Part shown: one piece after another, positions 53,303 through 62,471 of the stretch
How positions within the stretch are numbered: position 1 is the first letter of the stretch
Layout: the number at the start of each line of letters is the position of its first letter
DNA from: 66-474 sp035606235
Lineage (GTDB): Bacteria; Pseudomonadota; Gammaproteobacteria; Xanthomonadales; Rhodanobacteraceae
Reading direction: 5' to 3'
Assembly: GCA_035606235.1 (NCBI GenBank)
Contig: DATNFU010000016.1
Coordinates: forward strand, 1 to 64,000
DNA length: 64,000 nt
Program-made: the position numbers and the translations under genes
The notes under the pieces: model-generated
Databases searched by the model: none
Seen by the model: the letters and a program-made list of their open reading frames with translations, nothing else
Told to the model about the DNA's origin: nothing

Positions 53303-53635
53303 CTAGAGTTTTTCCATAGTGCACAGCAAGGGATGTTGATGACTGCGTGAGAATTCGTTCACCTGGGTGACCTTGCTCTCGGCGACCTCACGCGTGAATA
53401 CGCCACACACCCCTTTGCCGCGGGTGTGGACATGCAACATGATCTGGGTGGCGCGTTCACGATTCATGTTGAAGAAGGTTTCAAGCACCGCCACCACGAA
53501 CTCCATCGGCGTGTAGTCGTCGTTCAGCAGCACCACTTGATAGAGCGGCGGACGTGCGGTCTCCGGCTTCGCCGTTTCCACGGCGAGGCCGTGCTCGTGT
53601 TCGGATTCCGGGTCGTGTCGTTTGGTTGGTGCCAT
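53303..53635 (-). CDS. clpS: ClpA adaptor protein ClpS
   Basis: N-end-rule adaptor that delivers proteins with destabilising N-termini to ClpAP. A protein of 110 residues: an extended N-terminal tail (about 1-28) followed by the core YQVVLLNDDYTPMEFVVAVL, then FFNMNRERATQIMLHVHTRG, and the end QHPLLCTMEKL. The start MAPTKRH fits the family length; longer frames add unrelated sequence. It is the first gene of a clpS-clpA operon. Confidence 0.95.
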   Translation of the reverse strand: MAPTKRHDPESEHEHGLAVETAKPETARPPLYQVVLLNDDYTPMEFVVAVLETFFNMNRERATQIMLHVHTRGKGVCGVFTREVAESKVTQVNEFSRSHQHPLLCTMEKL

Positions 53636-53792
53636 TGCTCTGGATGGATTGCCTTCGGCCCGAGTATACGCCGCGCGCGAACCGGCACTATGCAATGCGA
53701 CACACTGCCGTGATGGCACAATGGCGAAGTTTTTCCATTCCTGCACTGGATTCCTGCCATTCCCCGGCCGGGATTACGATGACCCTTTGCAT

Positions 53793-54272
53793 ATGTCCAT
53801 TTCCGCAGAAAACAACGAGGAGATCTGGTGCCCGCACGTGACCGTCGCCTGCGTGGTACACGATCGAGATCGCTTCCTGATGGTGGAGGAAGACGTGCGC
53901 GGCACGCTGCGGTTCAATCAACCTGCGGGCCACCTCGAGCCCGGCGAGAGCCTGATCCAAGCGGTCCACCGCGAGACGCTGGAGGAAGCCGGCTGGGAGA
54001 TCGAACTGCAATCCTTCATCGGGGTGCGCCAGTACGACAGCCCCGAGCACGAGGCGCAGATCGTGCGTTTCGCGTTTGCGGGGCGTCCCTTGCATCATCA
54101 TGCCGGGCGCAAGCTGGATCACGGCATCCTGCGCACGCACTGGCTGAGCTATCCGGAAATCGCGGCGTTGGGCGAGCGCCTGCGCAGCCCCCTGGTGCTC
54201 GCCACACTGGACGATTGGCTGGCCGGCCGGCGGTTGCCGCTTTCGGTCGTGGATGGCACGGCATGCGCGTGA
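53793..54272 (+). CDS. NUDIX hydrolase (NudJ-like)
   Basis: A protein of 159 residues with a full Nudix box, GHLEPGESLIQAVHRETLEE followed by AGW (pattern GX5EX7REUXEEXGU). It begins with the strand PHVTVACVVHDRDRFLMVEE, typical of NudJ/phosphatase-like Nudix proteins upstream of mnmA. NudJ removes phosphate from HMP-PP and nucleoside triphosphates. The start is chosen for homology; there is no clear Shine-Dalgarno. Its stop overlaps the mnmA start by 10 bases. Confidence 0.9.
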   Translation: MSISAENNEEIWCPHVTVACVVHDRDRFLMVEEDVRGTLRFNQPAGHLEPGESLIQAVHRETLEEAGWEIELQSFIGVRQYDSPEHEAQIVRFAFAGRPLHHHAGRKLDHGILRTHWLSYPEIAALGERLRSPLVLATLDDWLAGRRLPLSVVDGTACA

Positions 54273-55354
54273 TGGTCGGCATGTCCGGTGGCGTGGACTC
54301 CTCGGTGGCCGCACTGCTGCTGCAACGCGAGGACCATGCAGTCGCCGGCATGTTCATGCAGAACTGGGAAGACGAGGAGCCCGATTCCGGTTGCCGCGCA
54401 GACGAGGATCGCAAGGATGCGCTGGCGGTATGCGCGAAGCTCGGCATCCCATTTCATCCGCGCAACTTCGCGCGTGAATATCGCGAACGCGTGTTCGCGC
54501 ATTTCCTTTCCGAATATCGCGCCGGGCGCACGCCCAATCCAGATGTACTCTGCAACCGCGAGATCAAGTTCCGCACCTTTCTGGACGCGGCGCGCGAACT
54601 CGGCGCCGAGAAGATCGCTACCGGCCACTACGCGCGCGTGGAGCACATGGATGGACGCTGGCGGTTGTTGCGCGCGGCAGACAGCGACAAGGATCAGACC
54701 TATTTCCTGCATGCGCTGGATCAGCAGCAACTCGGCGCCGCACTGTTTCCGCTGGGCGAGCTGCGCAAGGTTGAAGTGCGCGCGCTCGCGCGCGAGTCGG
54801 GTTTCGCCGTACATGCGAAGAGGGATTCCACCGGCATCTGTTTTATCGGCGAACGCGATTTCCGCGGGTTCCTTGCGAAATACCTGCCCGCACAGCCGGG
54901 CGAACTGCGCACGCCGGAAGGTGAAATTCTGGGCGTGCATCACGGCGCGATGTTCTACACACCCGGCCAGCGTGCGGGGCTGGGGCTGGGAGGGCGCGCG
55001 GGCGCGGGCAGCGCGCCGTGGTACGTGGTTGGCAAGGATGTGCCGTCGAATGTGGTGTATGTGGCGCAAGGCGCGGAGAATCGCTGGCTGATGTCGCAGC
55101 TGGTGCGCGCGGAACAGCCGCACTGGATTGCAGGCATCACCCCTGCCTTCCCTCTCGCTTGCAGTGCAATGACTCGCTACCGACAACCGCCGCAGACCTG
55201 CCGCGTGATAGCAACCGGCGACGACATCGAAGTGCATTTCGATCTGCCGCAGCGTGCGGTCGCCCCCGGACAGTCGATAGTGTTCTATGCGGGCGATGAG
55301 TGCCTGGGTGGTGGTGTAATCACAAGCACGGACGCGCCGGAGATCGCCGCATGA
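54263..55354 (+). CDS. mnmA: tRNA-specific 2-thiouridylase MnmA
   Basis: Adds sulfur at position 2 of the wobble uridine of tRNA-Lys, -Glu and -Gln. A protein of 363 residues: PP-loop GMSGGVDSSVAALLL near residue 5, the catalytic Cys in NPDVLCNREIKF, the second Cys in DSTGICFIGERDF, and GHYARV. The usual order nudix-mnmA-hflD is kept, with overlaps on both sides (10 bases and 4 bases). Confidence 0.97.
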   Translation: MRVMVGMSGGVDSSVAALLLQREDHAVAGMFMQNWEDEEPDSGCRADEDRKDALAVCAKLGIPFHPRNFAREYRERVFAHFLSEYRAGRTPNPDVLCNREIKFRTFLDAARELGAEKIATGHYARVEHMDGRWRLLRAADSDKDQTYFLHALDQQQLGAALFPLGELRKVEVRALARESGFAVHAKRDSTGICFIGERDFRGFLAKYLPAQPGELRTPEGEILGVHHGAMFYTPGQRAGLGLGGRAGAGSAPWYVVGKDVPSNVVYVAQGAENRWLMSQLVRAEQPHWIAGITPAFPLACSAMTRYRQPPQTCRVIATGDDIEVHFDLPQRAVAPGQSIVFYAGDECLGGGVITSTDAPEIAA

Positions 55355-55974
55355 ACGAGGCGCGCGTCATCGCGCTTGCCGCCTTGTTCCAGGCCGCGAG
55401 TCTGGTGCGTTCGCTGGCGAGCGAAGGCGACTGCGATCCGGCGGAACTGGAAACCTGCGTGGCTTCCATCTTCAAGCTGGAGAGTGGCAGCGCGGCCGAC
55501 GTCTACGGCGGCTTGGCCGGGGTGCGCGAAGGCTTGCGCGTGCTAATCGCGCAAATAGATGGCGGGCGGCGCAATCCCGTCCTGCTGCGCATGGTGTTTG
55601 CGATCCTGCGGCTGGAGCGTTCGCTGCATCGGCATCCTGCGGTGGTCACTTCGCTGCAGGAAGGGCTGCAGGGCATGCAGCGCCAGTTGGTGCACTTCGG
55701 GCCAACCCATCCGACCGTGCTGGCGCGCGCGGCGGATCTGTATGCGGAAAATCTTTCCAACCTGCGGCCGCGGGTGATGGTGATCGGCAATCCGCTGTAC
55801 CTGCATCAACCCAATCAGGTACAACGCATCCGCGCGCTGTTGCTGGCCGCGGTGCGCGCTGCCGTGCTGTGGCGGCAACTCGGCGGGCGCCGCTGGCATC
55901 TGCTGCTGCGCCCACGCCGCGAAGCCATGCTTGCGCGCGGCATGCTCACGCGCACGATGCTGGATAATGGTTGA
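55351..55974 (+). CDS. hflD: High frequency lysogenization protein HflD homologue
   Basis: A helical protein of 207 residues of the HflD family: ARVIALAALFQAASLVRSLA at the start, SIFKLESGSAADVYGG, and RLVHFGP-like GPTHPTVLARAADLYAENL. In E. coli HflD is a membrane-associated protein named for its effect on phage lambda CII; its cellular role is unclear. It starts with a four-base overlap of the mnmA stop (ATGA). Confidence 0.9.
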   Translation: MNEARVIALAALFQAASLVRSLASEGDCDPAELETCVASIFKLESGSAADVYGGLAGVREGLRVLIAQIDGGRRNPVLLRMVFAILRLERSLHRHPAVVTSLQEGLQGMQRQLVHFGPTHPTVLARAADLYAENLSNLRPRVMVIGNPLYLHQPNQVQRIRALLLAAVRAAVLWRQLGGRRWHLLLRPRREAMLARGMLTRTMLDNG

Positions 55975-55982
55975 AGGCATAA

Positions 55983-56010
55983 TTGTAAAAATGGGTAAAG
56001 AGGGTATATT
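55983..56010 (+). promoter_or_regulatory. Likely promoter of the antitoxin-toxin pair
   Basis: TTGTAA (55983-55988), a 16-bp spacer and TATATT (56005-56010) in a locally AT-rich stretch. Transcription would begin near 56017, about 20 bases before the antitoxin ATG. The half-sites TAAAGA and TCTTT around it could serve as an operator; this is weak. Confidence 0.5.
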
Positions 56011-56036
56011 GGCCTTATCTTTGACGAGTCCCTGAC

Positions 56037-56384
56037 ATGTCCGTCCTCCACAAGCTCGATGCCCTGCCCCGCACACCGGCTTCCGACCTCAAGAAGCTGG
56101 GTTGGCGCGGCGTGATGAAATCGGTTGACCGCGAAGGCAAGGTGGTGGTCACCAACCACAATGAACCCGAGGCGGTCATCCTTTCGATGAACGAATACAA
56201 CGCCATCGCCCTTGCCCTGGAAAAAGCCGAATCGAAAAAGGCTTCGGCGCTCGATGTGCTTCGCCAGCGCTTCGATGAGCGGCTGGCGTCCTTGCAGTCG
56301 GCAAATGCCGGAGACCGCCTGCGCGCGGCGATGCGTAGCCGCGCGAAGCTCGGCGGCAAGCTCAAGGCTGCGAAACGTTATTGA
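56037..56384 (+). CDS. Phd/YefM-like antitoxin of a zeta-toxin pair
   Basis: A 115-residue protein with a Phd/YefM-like N-terminal fold: GWRGVMKSVDREGKVVVTNH, then EPEAVILSMNEYNAI, the usual beta strand and helix pattern of prevent-host-death antitoxins. The rest (about 62-115) is a helical, highly basic tail (QRFDERLASLQ, RAAMRSRAKLGGKLKAAKR) that would bind the toxin. It ends TGATG, so the toxin ATG begins inside its stop. Such pairs keep plasmids or islands or act in stress. Epsilon/PezA antitoxins are the usual partners of zeta toxins; here the antitoxin is of the Phd type. Confidence 0.75.
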   Translation: MSVLHKLDALPRTPASDLKKLGWRGVMKSVDREGKVVVTNHNEPEAVILSMNEYNAIALALEKAESKKASALDVLRQRFDERLASLQSANAGDRLRAAMRSRAKLGGKLKAAKRY

Positions 56385-57016
56385 TGGAGCGCCCCATCCT
56401 TTATGTCCTTGCCGGCGTCAACGGCGCGGGCAAGAGTTCGGTAGGCGGCCATCTTCTGGAACAAGCTGGCTCAACCTGGTTCAACCCCGATGTCTTTGCG
56501 CGCGAACTTTTTGCCGAAATCGGATGCGACCAGACGGAAGCCAATGCGCTTGCCTGGCAGGAAGGCGTGCGCCGGCTAGACGAAGCGCTGGCCCAAGGGC
56601 ATAGCTATGCTTTTGAAACCACGCTCGGTGGCCGCACCATCCCGGCAAAGATTGAACAAGCCAGTCGAACGCACGACGTGCTGATGTGGTTCTGCGGCCT
56701 GTCTTCGCCAGAATTGCATATTGCGCGGGTGAAGGCGCGCGTGGCCGCGGGTGGCCACGACATTCCCGAAGCGAAGATTCGCGAGCGCTACACGCCGGCA
56801 CTCGAGAATCTGATCAAGCTGATGCAGCACTCGTCCCATTTGCAGGTGTACGACAACAGCGCCCAAGCCGCACCGGGAAAGCCCATTGCCGATCCCTTGC
56901 TCATTTTGGAAATGCGGCTCGGCAAATTGCTCTGGCCGACAGGCATCAAGTCACTGCGCCAAACACCGGAATGGGCGAAGCCCCTGCTGGAAGCAGCGTT
57001 ATCGTCGCGTGCTTAA
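56384..57016 (+). CDS. Zeta-toxin family P-loop kinase
   Basis: A protein of 210 residues. Walker A AGVNGAGKSS lies near residues 10-19, followed by FNPDVFARELFAE (substrate-binding Asp) and FETTLGG, as in zeta and PezT toxins that phosphorylate UDP-N-acetylglucosamine and block wall synthesis. Arg residues in the lid (HIARVKARVAAGGHDIPEAK, then IRERY) fit the phosphate-handling pattern. Its ATG overlaps the antitoxin stop by one base. No integrase or plasmid gene is seen next to it. The AT-rich promoter and the lack of relation to its neighbours suggest acquisition. Confidence 0.8.
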   Translation: MERPILYVLAGVNGAGKSSVGGHLLEQAGSTWFNPDVFARELFAEIGCDQTEANALAWQEGVRRLDEALAQGHSYAFETTLGGRTIPAKIEQASRTHDVLMWFCGLSSPELHIARVKARVAAGGHDIPEAKIRERYTPALENLIKLMQHSSHLQVYDNSAQAAPGKPIADPLLILEMRLGKLLWPTGIKSLRQTPEWAKPLLEAALSSRA

Positions 57017-57028
57017 TATCCGAAGCCA

Positions 57029-57523
57029 TCACGGCACCGGCCGCAAAACCTTCGCTGCGGCGGTTTTGATTGCATCATCCAAAGTGTGCCATTGCTTGCC
57101 GATTTGACACTCGTAGACATCCCAAACGCGCTGCTGGCCGTCTTTTATCATCGTGATTTGACTACTGGGCGCGTCCGGGATTACGGCGGGACACTGTGCC
57201 CCGTTCACGTCGCGGGATCGGGCCGAGAGCATGGCGCGCAAGGCCGATTCGAGTGGCTTGAAGTCTGCTTTTGTGAGGCGACCCGCTTTCACTTCGGCGC
57301 CCCCGGTTGGAAACGGATCGTAAACGATTTCAATGACGCTTCCGTCTGCACGAATTTGTATAGAGCGGGAAAACACGGGCATCGCGCCCGCTGTGCTGGC
57401 CGTCAACAGATCGAACTGCCGGGTCATCGCACCACCGCTCCGCGCCGGGGTTCGGGCGACATCCGGTGTTGTGCATCCCGCAAGCATGATCCCGATTAAA
57501 ACCGCAGCCAGAATGCCTCGCAT
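57029..57523 (-). CDS. Hypothetical lipoprotein
   Basis: A 164-residue predicted lipoprotein: MRGILAAVLIGIMLAGC is a short signal peptide with lipobox LAGC (Cys17). The mature part has two Cys residues (NGAQCPAV and VYECQIG) that could pair, and a repeated beta-strand look (SIQIRADGSVIEIVYD). No family recognised. It is convergent with the toxin gene (12 bp apart) and upstream of the ClC gene on the same strand. Confidence 0.6.
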   Translation of the reverse strand: MRGILAAVLIGIMLAGCTTPDVARTPARSGGAMTRQFDLLTASTAGAMPVFSRSIQIRADGSVIEIVYDPFPTGGAEVKAGRLTKADFKPLESALRAMLSARSRDVNGAQCPAVIPDAPSSQITMIKDGQQRVWDVYECQIGKQWHTLDDAIKTAAAKVLRPVP

Positions 57524-57623
57524 GCTTTCTCCTTGGCTTGATGGAATGCAGCGAATCGTGTGTTGTCGAAAGGCTGTGCCGGATTCATTTCACTGCATCA
57601 CCGGGACCGGTGTAGTCCACCGC

Positions 57624-59423
57624 TCAATTTCCCCCGCGGAAACTGCGCTCGCGAACCTTTTCCTCATCGTGATAATGCGTGTACGGTTTCAGCAAGTCGT
57701 AACGGGTGACCATGCCGAGCAGCGTGCGGCGGTCGGCATCCACCACCGGAATCCGCTCCAATTTTTCGACGGCCGCGCGGATCGCCACGCTCTGGCAGCT
57801 CTCGTCGGGGAACGCCACCACCGGCTCGTTGTGCATGGCTTCGGCCAGGGTCTTGGTACCCGACGGGTCGTCCTCGCGCAACCGCAGCAGTTCCTGGCGG
57901 GTGATTACGTTGAGCAACGCGCCACCGGAATCCAGCACCGGGAAGGCGCGGTATTTCTGATCGGCGCCGAAATAACGCTCGGCGGTTTCGCGCAGGGTCA
58001 AGTCGCCGCTGATCGTCATCATCTGCGTGCTCATCACATCTTTCACCGGTGTCAGTTCCAGCCGGTTGACCGAGTACTCGCGGAAAATCGAAAACCCGCG
58101 TCGCGCGACCTTCTCGGTGAGTATCGAGCGCTTCATCAGGAACACGCTGACGGCATATGCAGTGATGCAGGCGATCAGCAACGCCGGCAGCGCGCTGGCG
58201 TTGCGAGTGAGCTCCAGCGCGAACAGGATCGCGGTGAATGGCATGCGCATCATGCCGGCCAGGATCGCGCACATCCCCAGCAGCGGCCACAGCAGCGGAG
58301 CGTTGCCGGGGAAAATCATCGCCTCCAGCCCGCCCAGCCCCGCGCCCAGCGCCAACAGCGGTGCCAGCACGCCGCCGGAGGTGCCCGAACCCAGGTAGAC
58401 GATCCACATCAGCGATTTGACGACCATGAAAACCAGGATCGCGATGCCGACCAGACGTCCGGTCAGCAACTTGTCGATGACGTCGTAACCCACACCCAGC
58501 GCCTGCGGCTCGAACACACCGCCGATGCCTACCGCGAGCGCGCCGAGCGCCGGCCACCACATCCAGTGGATCGGCAGTTTGTGGAAACTGTCCTCGGCGA
58601 AATACACCGCCGAAGTGATCGCGGTGGCGAACACTCCGGCGAACAGGCCACACACCGCGGCAAATCCGAGCACCAGCGGATGAATCTGGAACTGCACGTG
58701 CAGCGGGAACAACGGCCCCGGCCCGATCAGATATGGCCGTAACGCGTCCGCGACGAAACACGCGATGGCCACGGGAATGGTGCTGCGCGGACGCCATTCG
58801 AACAACAGCAGTTCGACCGCAACCAACGTTGCCGCGATCGGCGTGGCGAAAGTCGCCGCCATGCCCGCGCACGCACCCGCCACCAGCAGCACGCGCCGTT
58901 CCATCGACGTGAGATAGAACGCCTGCCCGACCAGCGAGCCGATCGCGCCGCCGGTCATGATGATCGGGCCTTCCGCGCCAAACGGGCCGCCGGTGCCGAT
59001 CGCGATCGCCGCGGAGATCGGCTTCAGGATCGCAACCTTGAACATCATCCTGCTTTGCCGGAACAGGATTGCTTCGAGCGCTTCGGGGATGCCGTGGCCG
59101 CGGATACGATCGGTGCCATAGCGCGCCATAAGGCCGATCAGCAGACCACCGATGATCGGCGCGGCGATGATCACCCACAGGGGCGCGTGCAATGACGCGG
59201 GCGAGACAAAGGCGAACGACCACTGGCCGGCAAAGGCGATGTGCGTCACCAGCCCGATTGCGCGATACAGCAACCAGGCCACGACGGCCGCCGCCGCGCC
59301 GATGAAGATCGCGATGAAGGACAACTTGAGGATGCTGACGCTGGGACGAAAGTCGCTCTCGGTAAGGGTGCCGATCTTCCACTGCTCGTAGCGGCGACGG
59401 AAGAAAAGGGCGAGGGCTGACAT
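57624..59423 (-). CDS. ClC-family chloride channel/antiporter with CBS pair
   Basis: A membrane protein of 599 residues. About ten to twelve helices carry ClC signatures: RGHGIPEAL (anion-site GxGIP), GGPFGAEGPIIMTGG (the gating Glu in GxEGP), and GSGTSGGVLAPLLALGAG. A CBS pair follows at about 460-590 (PVKDVMSTQMMTISGD, then ERIPVVDADRRTLLG), a nucleotide-sensing module. At the place of the internal proton glutamate of E. coli ClC (the second Glu of IIEE) the sequence reads AVELLLFEW, so a Leu occupies that position. Proton coupling may differ, but that needs structure-guided alignment. The start MSALALFF is the family-like one. It is divergent from acnA. Confidence 0.9.
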   Translation of the reverse strand: MSALALFFRRRYEQWKIGTLTESDFRPSVSILKLSFIAIFIGAAAAVVAWLLYRAIGLVTHIAFAGQWSFAFVSPASLHAPLWVIIAAPIIGGLLIGLMARYGTDRIRGHGIPEALEAILFRQSRMMFKVAILKPISAAIAIGTGGPFGAEGPIIMTGGAIGSLVGQAFYLTSMERRVLLVAGACAGMAATFATPIAATLVAVELLLFEWRPRSTIPVAIACFVADALRPYLIGPGPLFPLHVQFQIHPLVLGFAAVCGLFAGVFATAITSAVYFAEDSFHKLPIHWMWWPALGALAVGIGGVFEPQALGVGYDVIDKLLTGRLVGIAILVFMVVKSLMWIVYLGSGTSGGVLAPLLALGAGLGGLEAMIFPGNAPLLWPLLGMCAILAGMMRMPFTAILFALELTRNASALPALLIACITAYAVSVFLMKRSILTEKVARRGFSIFREYSVNRLELTPVKDVMSTQMMTISGDLTLRETAERYFGADQKYRAFPVLDSGGALLNVITRQELLRLREDDPSGTKTLAEAMHNEPVVAFPDESCQSVAIRAAVEKLERIPVVDADRRTLLGMVTRYDLLKPYTHYHDEEKVRERSFRGGN

Positions 59424-59554
59424 GCATCTCAATGTAGCGAGCGCCGGAGCGAAACGCCAACGCCGCGCCTTGAGCGCCATTGCAGGTAGCGTGAAACGGG
59501 TCTCAACTCGCGTGAAAAGAGGGTTTGCGCGATAATTGCTGGCTGACTTTTCCA

Positions 59555-59583
59555 GCTTTCGAGGGATGGCCATCCTTCGAAGC
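59555..59583 (+). promoter_or_regulatory. Inverted repeat in the acnA leader
   Basis: GCTTTCGAGGGATG and CATCCTTCGAAGC pair imperfectly around a central GGATGGCCATCC palindrome, ending 24 bases before the acnA GTG. A control element is possible; no known regulator motif is recognised. Confidence 0.4.
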
Positions 59584-59607
59584 ATCGCCGCGACCAGGAG
59601 AATACGC

Positions 59608-62355
59608 GTGAAAGACACATTCGGCGTCCGCGACACCCTCAACGTCGGCGGCAGGAGCTACCGGATCGCCAGCCTCGCCAGGCTGGGACAGCGGTTCGAT
59701 CTGTCGCGACTGCCCTACTCGATGAAGGTGCTGCTGGAATGCCTGCTGCGTCAGGAAGACGGCGTGGACGTCACCCGCGCGCAGATCGAGGCAGTGGCGA
59801 ACTGGGATCCGAAAGCCGAGCCCGATACCGAAATCTCGTTCCTGCCCGCGCGCGTGGTGTTGCAGGATTTCACCGGCGTTCCGTGCGTGGTGGATCTGGC
59901 CGCGATGCGCGACGCGATGGTTGCGCTTGGCGGCGATCCGAAAAAGATCAATCCACTCTCGCCGGTGGAACTGGTGATCGACCATTCCGTGCAGGTGGAC
60001 GTTTACGGCGAGGCCGACGCACTGGACGAGAACGCGCGCATCGAATTCGAACGCAATCACGAGCGTTACGCATTCCTGCGCTGGGGCCAGAAGGCGTTCG
60101 ACGATTTCAAGGTGGTGCCGCCTTCGACCGGCATCGTGCATCAGGTGAATCTGGAATACCTCTCGCGGGTGGTGATGACGCGCGAACTCGATGGCGGCAC
60201 CTGGGCGTTCCCCGACACTTTGTTCGGCACCGACTCCCACACCACGATGGTGAACGGTCTCGGCGTGCTCGGTTGGGGCGTCGGCGGCATCGAGGCGGAA
60301 GCGGCGATGCTCGGCCAGCCTTCCTCGATGCTGGTTCCGCAGGTGGTCGGTGTCCGCCTCACCGGCAAACTGCCGGAAGGCGGGACCGCCACCGACCTGG
60401 TGCTGACCGTCACCCAGATGCTGCGCAAGCATGGCGTGGTGGGCAAATTCGTGGAGTTCTTCGGACCCGGCCTGCAACACCTGCCGGTGGCAGACCGGGC
60501 CACGCTCGGCAATATGTCGCCCGAATACGGCGCGACCTGTGCGATCAGCCCGATCGATCAGGAATCGATCAATTACCTGCGCTTGTCCGGACGCGATCCT
60601 CGCCATATCGAACTGATCGAGGCTTATGCCAAGGCGCAAGGCTTGTGGCATGACGAGAATTCCGCGCAAGCCCAGTTCAGCTCCGTGCTGGAACTTGACC
60701 TTGCCAGCATCAAACCCTCGCTGGCCGGCCCCAAGCGCCCGCAGGACCGCGTGCTGTTGACCGACATGCGCGCCAGCTACCGCAATGCCATGGAAGCCCT
60801 TGGCGGTACCAGAAAGGCCACCGGCAACGGCGCAATGGAACGCTTCCTCGATGAAGGCGGCAGTACCGCGGTCGGTCGTGAAGCCAGCCAGCTCGAAACC
60901 TCGCCCGATGCCTGCTCCGAAGGCGTGCACTGCACGCTCGAGGATGGCTCCGTGGTGATCGCAGCCATCACCTCGTGCACCAATACGTCCAACCCCGCCG
61001 TGATGATCGGCGCCGGCCTGCTGGCCCGCAAGGCAGCCCAGCGCGGCTTGCAGGCCAAGCCGTGGGTGAAAACTTCGCTGGCGCCCGGATCGAAAGTGGT
61101 CACCGATTACTTCGAGAAAACCGGTTTGACGCAGGATCTGCAAAAGCTCGGCTTCTACCTGGTCGGTTACGGCTGCACCACCTGCATCGGCAATTCCGGG
61201 CCGCTGCCCGAGGACATCAGCAAAAAAATCGGCGAAGACGATCTCGCCGTGGCCGCGGTGCTATCGGGCAACCGCAACTTCGAAGGCCGCATCCATTCCG
61301 AGGTGAAGATGAACTATCTCGCCTCACCGCCATTGGTGGTTGCGTTCGCGATCGCCGGCACCATCGACATCGACATGTCCAGAGAGCCGCTCGGCAAGGG
61401 CAGCGACGGCAAGGACGTCTACTTGAAAGACATCTGGCCGACCAACAAGGAAATCGCCGACCTCGTGACCAGCTCCGTCACGGCCGAGATGTTTGAAAAT
61501 ACCTACGCCAACGTATTCAAGGGCAGCAAAGCCTGGAACATGGTCGCGGTACCGGAAGGCAATCAGTACGCATGGGACGAGGCTTCCACCTACATCAAGA
61601 ATCCGCCGTACTTCGAAGGCATGCCGCGCGAACCGCAACCGACTTCCGACATCTCCGGCGCACGTTGCCTGGCATTGTTCGGCGATTCCATCACCACCGA
61701 CCACATCTCGCCGGCCGGCGCCATCAAGAAGGATTCGCCGGCAGGCAAATACCTGATGGCGCGCGGGGTGGAGCCGAAGGATTTCAACTCCTACGGCTCC
61801 CGGCGCGGCAACGATGACGTGATGGTGCGCGGCACGTTTGCCAACATCCGCATCAAGAACAGGATGCTCGAAAATGTCGAGGGCGGCTTTACCGCATACG
61901 CGCCCACGGCCACGCAGATGCCGATCTACGATGCGGCAATGAAATACAAGCAGGATGGCACGCCGCTGCTGGTGATTGCCGGCAAGGAATACGGCACTGG
62001 CTCCTCGCGCGACTGGGCGGCAAAAGGCACGCTGCTGCTGGGCGTGAAAGCCGTGATCGCCGAAAGCTTCGAGCGCATCCATCGCTCGAATCTCGTCGGC
62101 ATGGGCGTGCTGCCGCTGATGTTCATGGAGGGTGAGAGCGCGCAGACTTTGGGTCTGACCGGCAAGGAAGTTTTCTCGATCAGCGGGCTGGATAGCGGCA
62201 ACGCGCGCGTGGCGCAGGTCACCGCCAAGGACGGCGGCGGCGAAAAAACCTTCAAGGTCCACGTGATGCTGCTGACGCCGAAGGAACGCGAGTTCTACCG
62301 GCATGGCGGCATCCTGCAGTACGTGCTGCGCGATCTGGCCCGCAAAGCGGCGTAA
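59608..62355 (+). CDS. acnA: Aconitate hydratase AcnA
   Basis: Interconverts citrate and isocitrate in the TCA cycle, with a 4Fe-4S cluster. A protein of 915 residues of the AcnA/IRP1 type: GTDSHTTMVNGLGVLGWGVG, the cluster cysteines in TSCTNTSNP and GCTTCIGNSGPL, and the swivel domain GTGSSRDWAAKG near the end. The start is GTG at 59608, with AGGAG 8 bases upstream; earlier in-frame starts give no conserved sequence. The upstream gap to the divergent ClC gene is 184 bp and holds an inverted repeat. Confidence 0.96.
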   Translation: MKDTFGVRDTLNVGGRSYRIASLARLGQRFDLSRLPYSMKVLLECLLRQEDGVDVTRAQIEAVANWDPKAEPDTEISFLPARVVLQDFTGVPCVVDLAAMRDAMVALGGDPKKINPLSPVELVIDHSVQVDVYGEADALDENARIEFERNHERYAFLRWGQKAFDDFKVVPPSTGIVHQVNLEYLSRVVMTRELDGGTWAFPDTLFGTDSHTTMVNGLGVLGWGVGGIEAEAAMLGQPSSMLVPQVVGVRLTGKLPEGGTATDLVLTVTQMLRKHGVVGKFVEFFGPGLQHLPVADRATLGNMSPEYGATCAISPIDQESINYLRLSGRDPRHIELIEAYAKAQGLWHDENSAQAQFSSVLELDLASIKPSLAGPKRPQDRVLLTDMRASYRNAMEALGGTRKATGNGAMERFLDEGGSTAVGREASQLETSPDACSEGVHCTLEDGSVVIAAITSCTNTSNPAVMIGAGLLARKAAQRGLQAKPWVKTSLAPGSKVVTDYFEKTGLTQDLQKLGFYLVGYGCTTCIGNSGPLPEDISKKIGEDDLAVAAVLSGNRNFEGRIHSEVKMNYLASPPLVVAFAIAGTIDIDMSREPLGKGSDGKDVYLKDIWPTNKEIADLVTSSVTAEMFENTYANVFKGSKAWNMVAVPEGNQYAWDEASTYIKNPPYFEGMPREPQPTSDISGARCLALFGDSITTDHISPAGAIKKDSPAGKYLMARGVEPKDFNSYGSRRGNDDVMVRGTFANIRIKNRMLENVEGGFTAYAPTATQMPIYDAAMKYKQDGTPLLVIAGKEYGTGSSRDWAAKGTLLLGVKAVIAESFERIHRSNLVGMGVLPLMFMEGESAQTLGLTGKEVFSISGLDSGNARVAQVTAKDGGGEKTFKVHVMLLTPKEREFYRHGGILQYVLRDLARKAA

Positions 62356-62385
62356 TTGCGTCTCACGCGCAAGCCCGTTGCCGAC

Positions 62386-62415
62386 ATTCCGGATGCCGCG
62401 CGCGGCGTCCGGAAT
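62386..62415. terminator. REP-like hairpin after acnA
   Basis: ATTCCGGATGCCGCG and CGCGGCGTCCGGAAT pair at 14 of 15 positions with no loop excess, 30 bases after the acnA stop and between two convergent genes. No T-tract is present. It resembles the other ATTCCGG palindromes of the window. Confidence 0.7.
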
Positions 62416-62471
62416 TCGGTGCAGACCGGAACCCGCATGCGTTGCGCGCGGGATTGCAACGACGCATCGCG

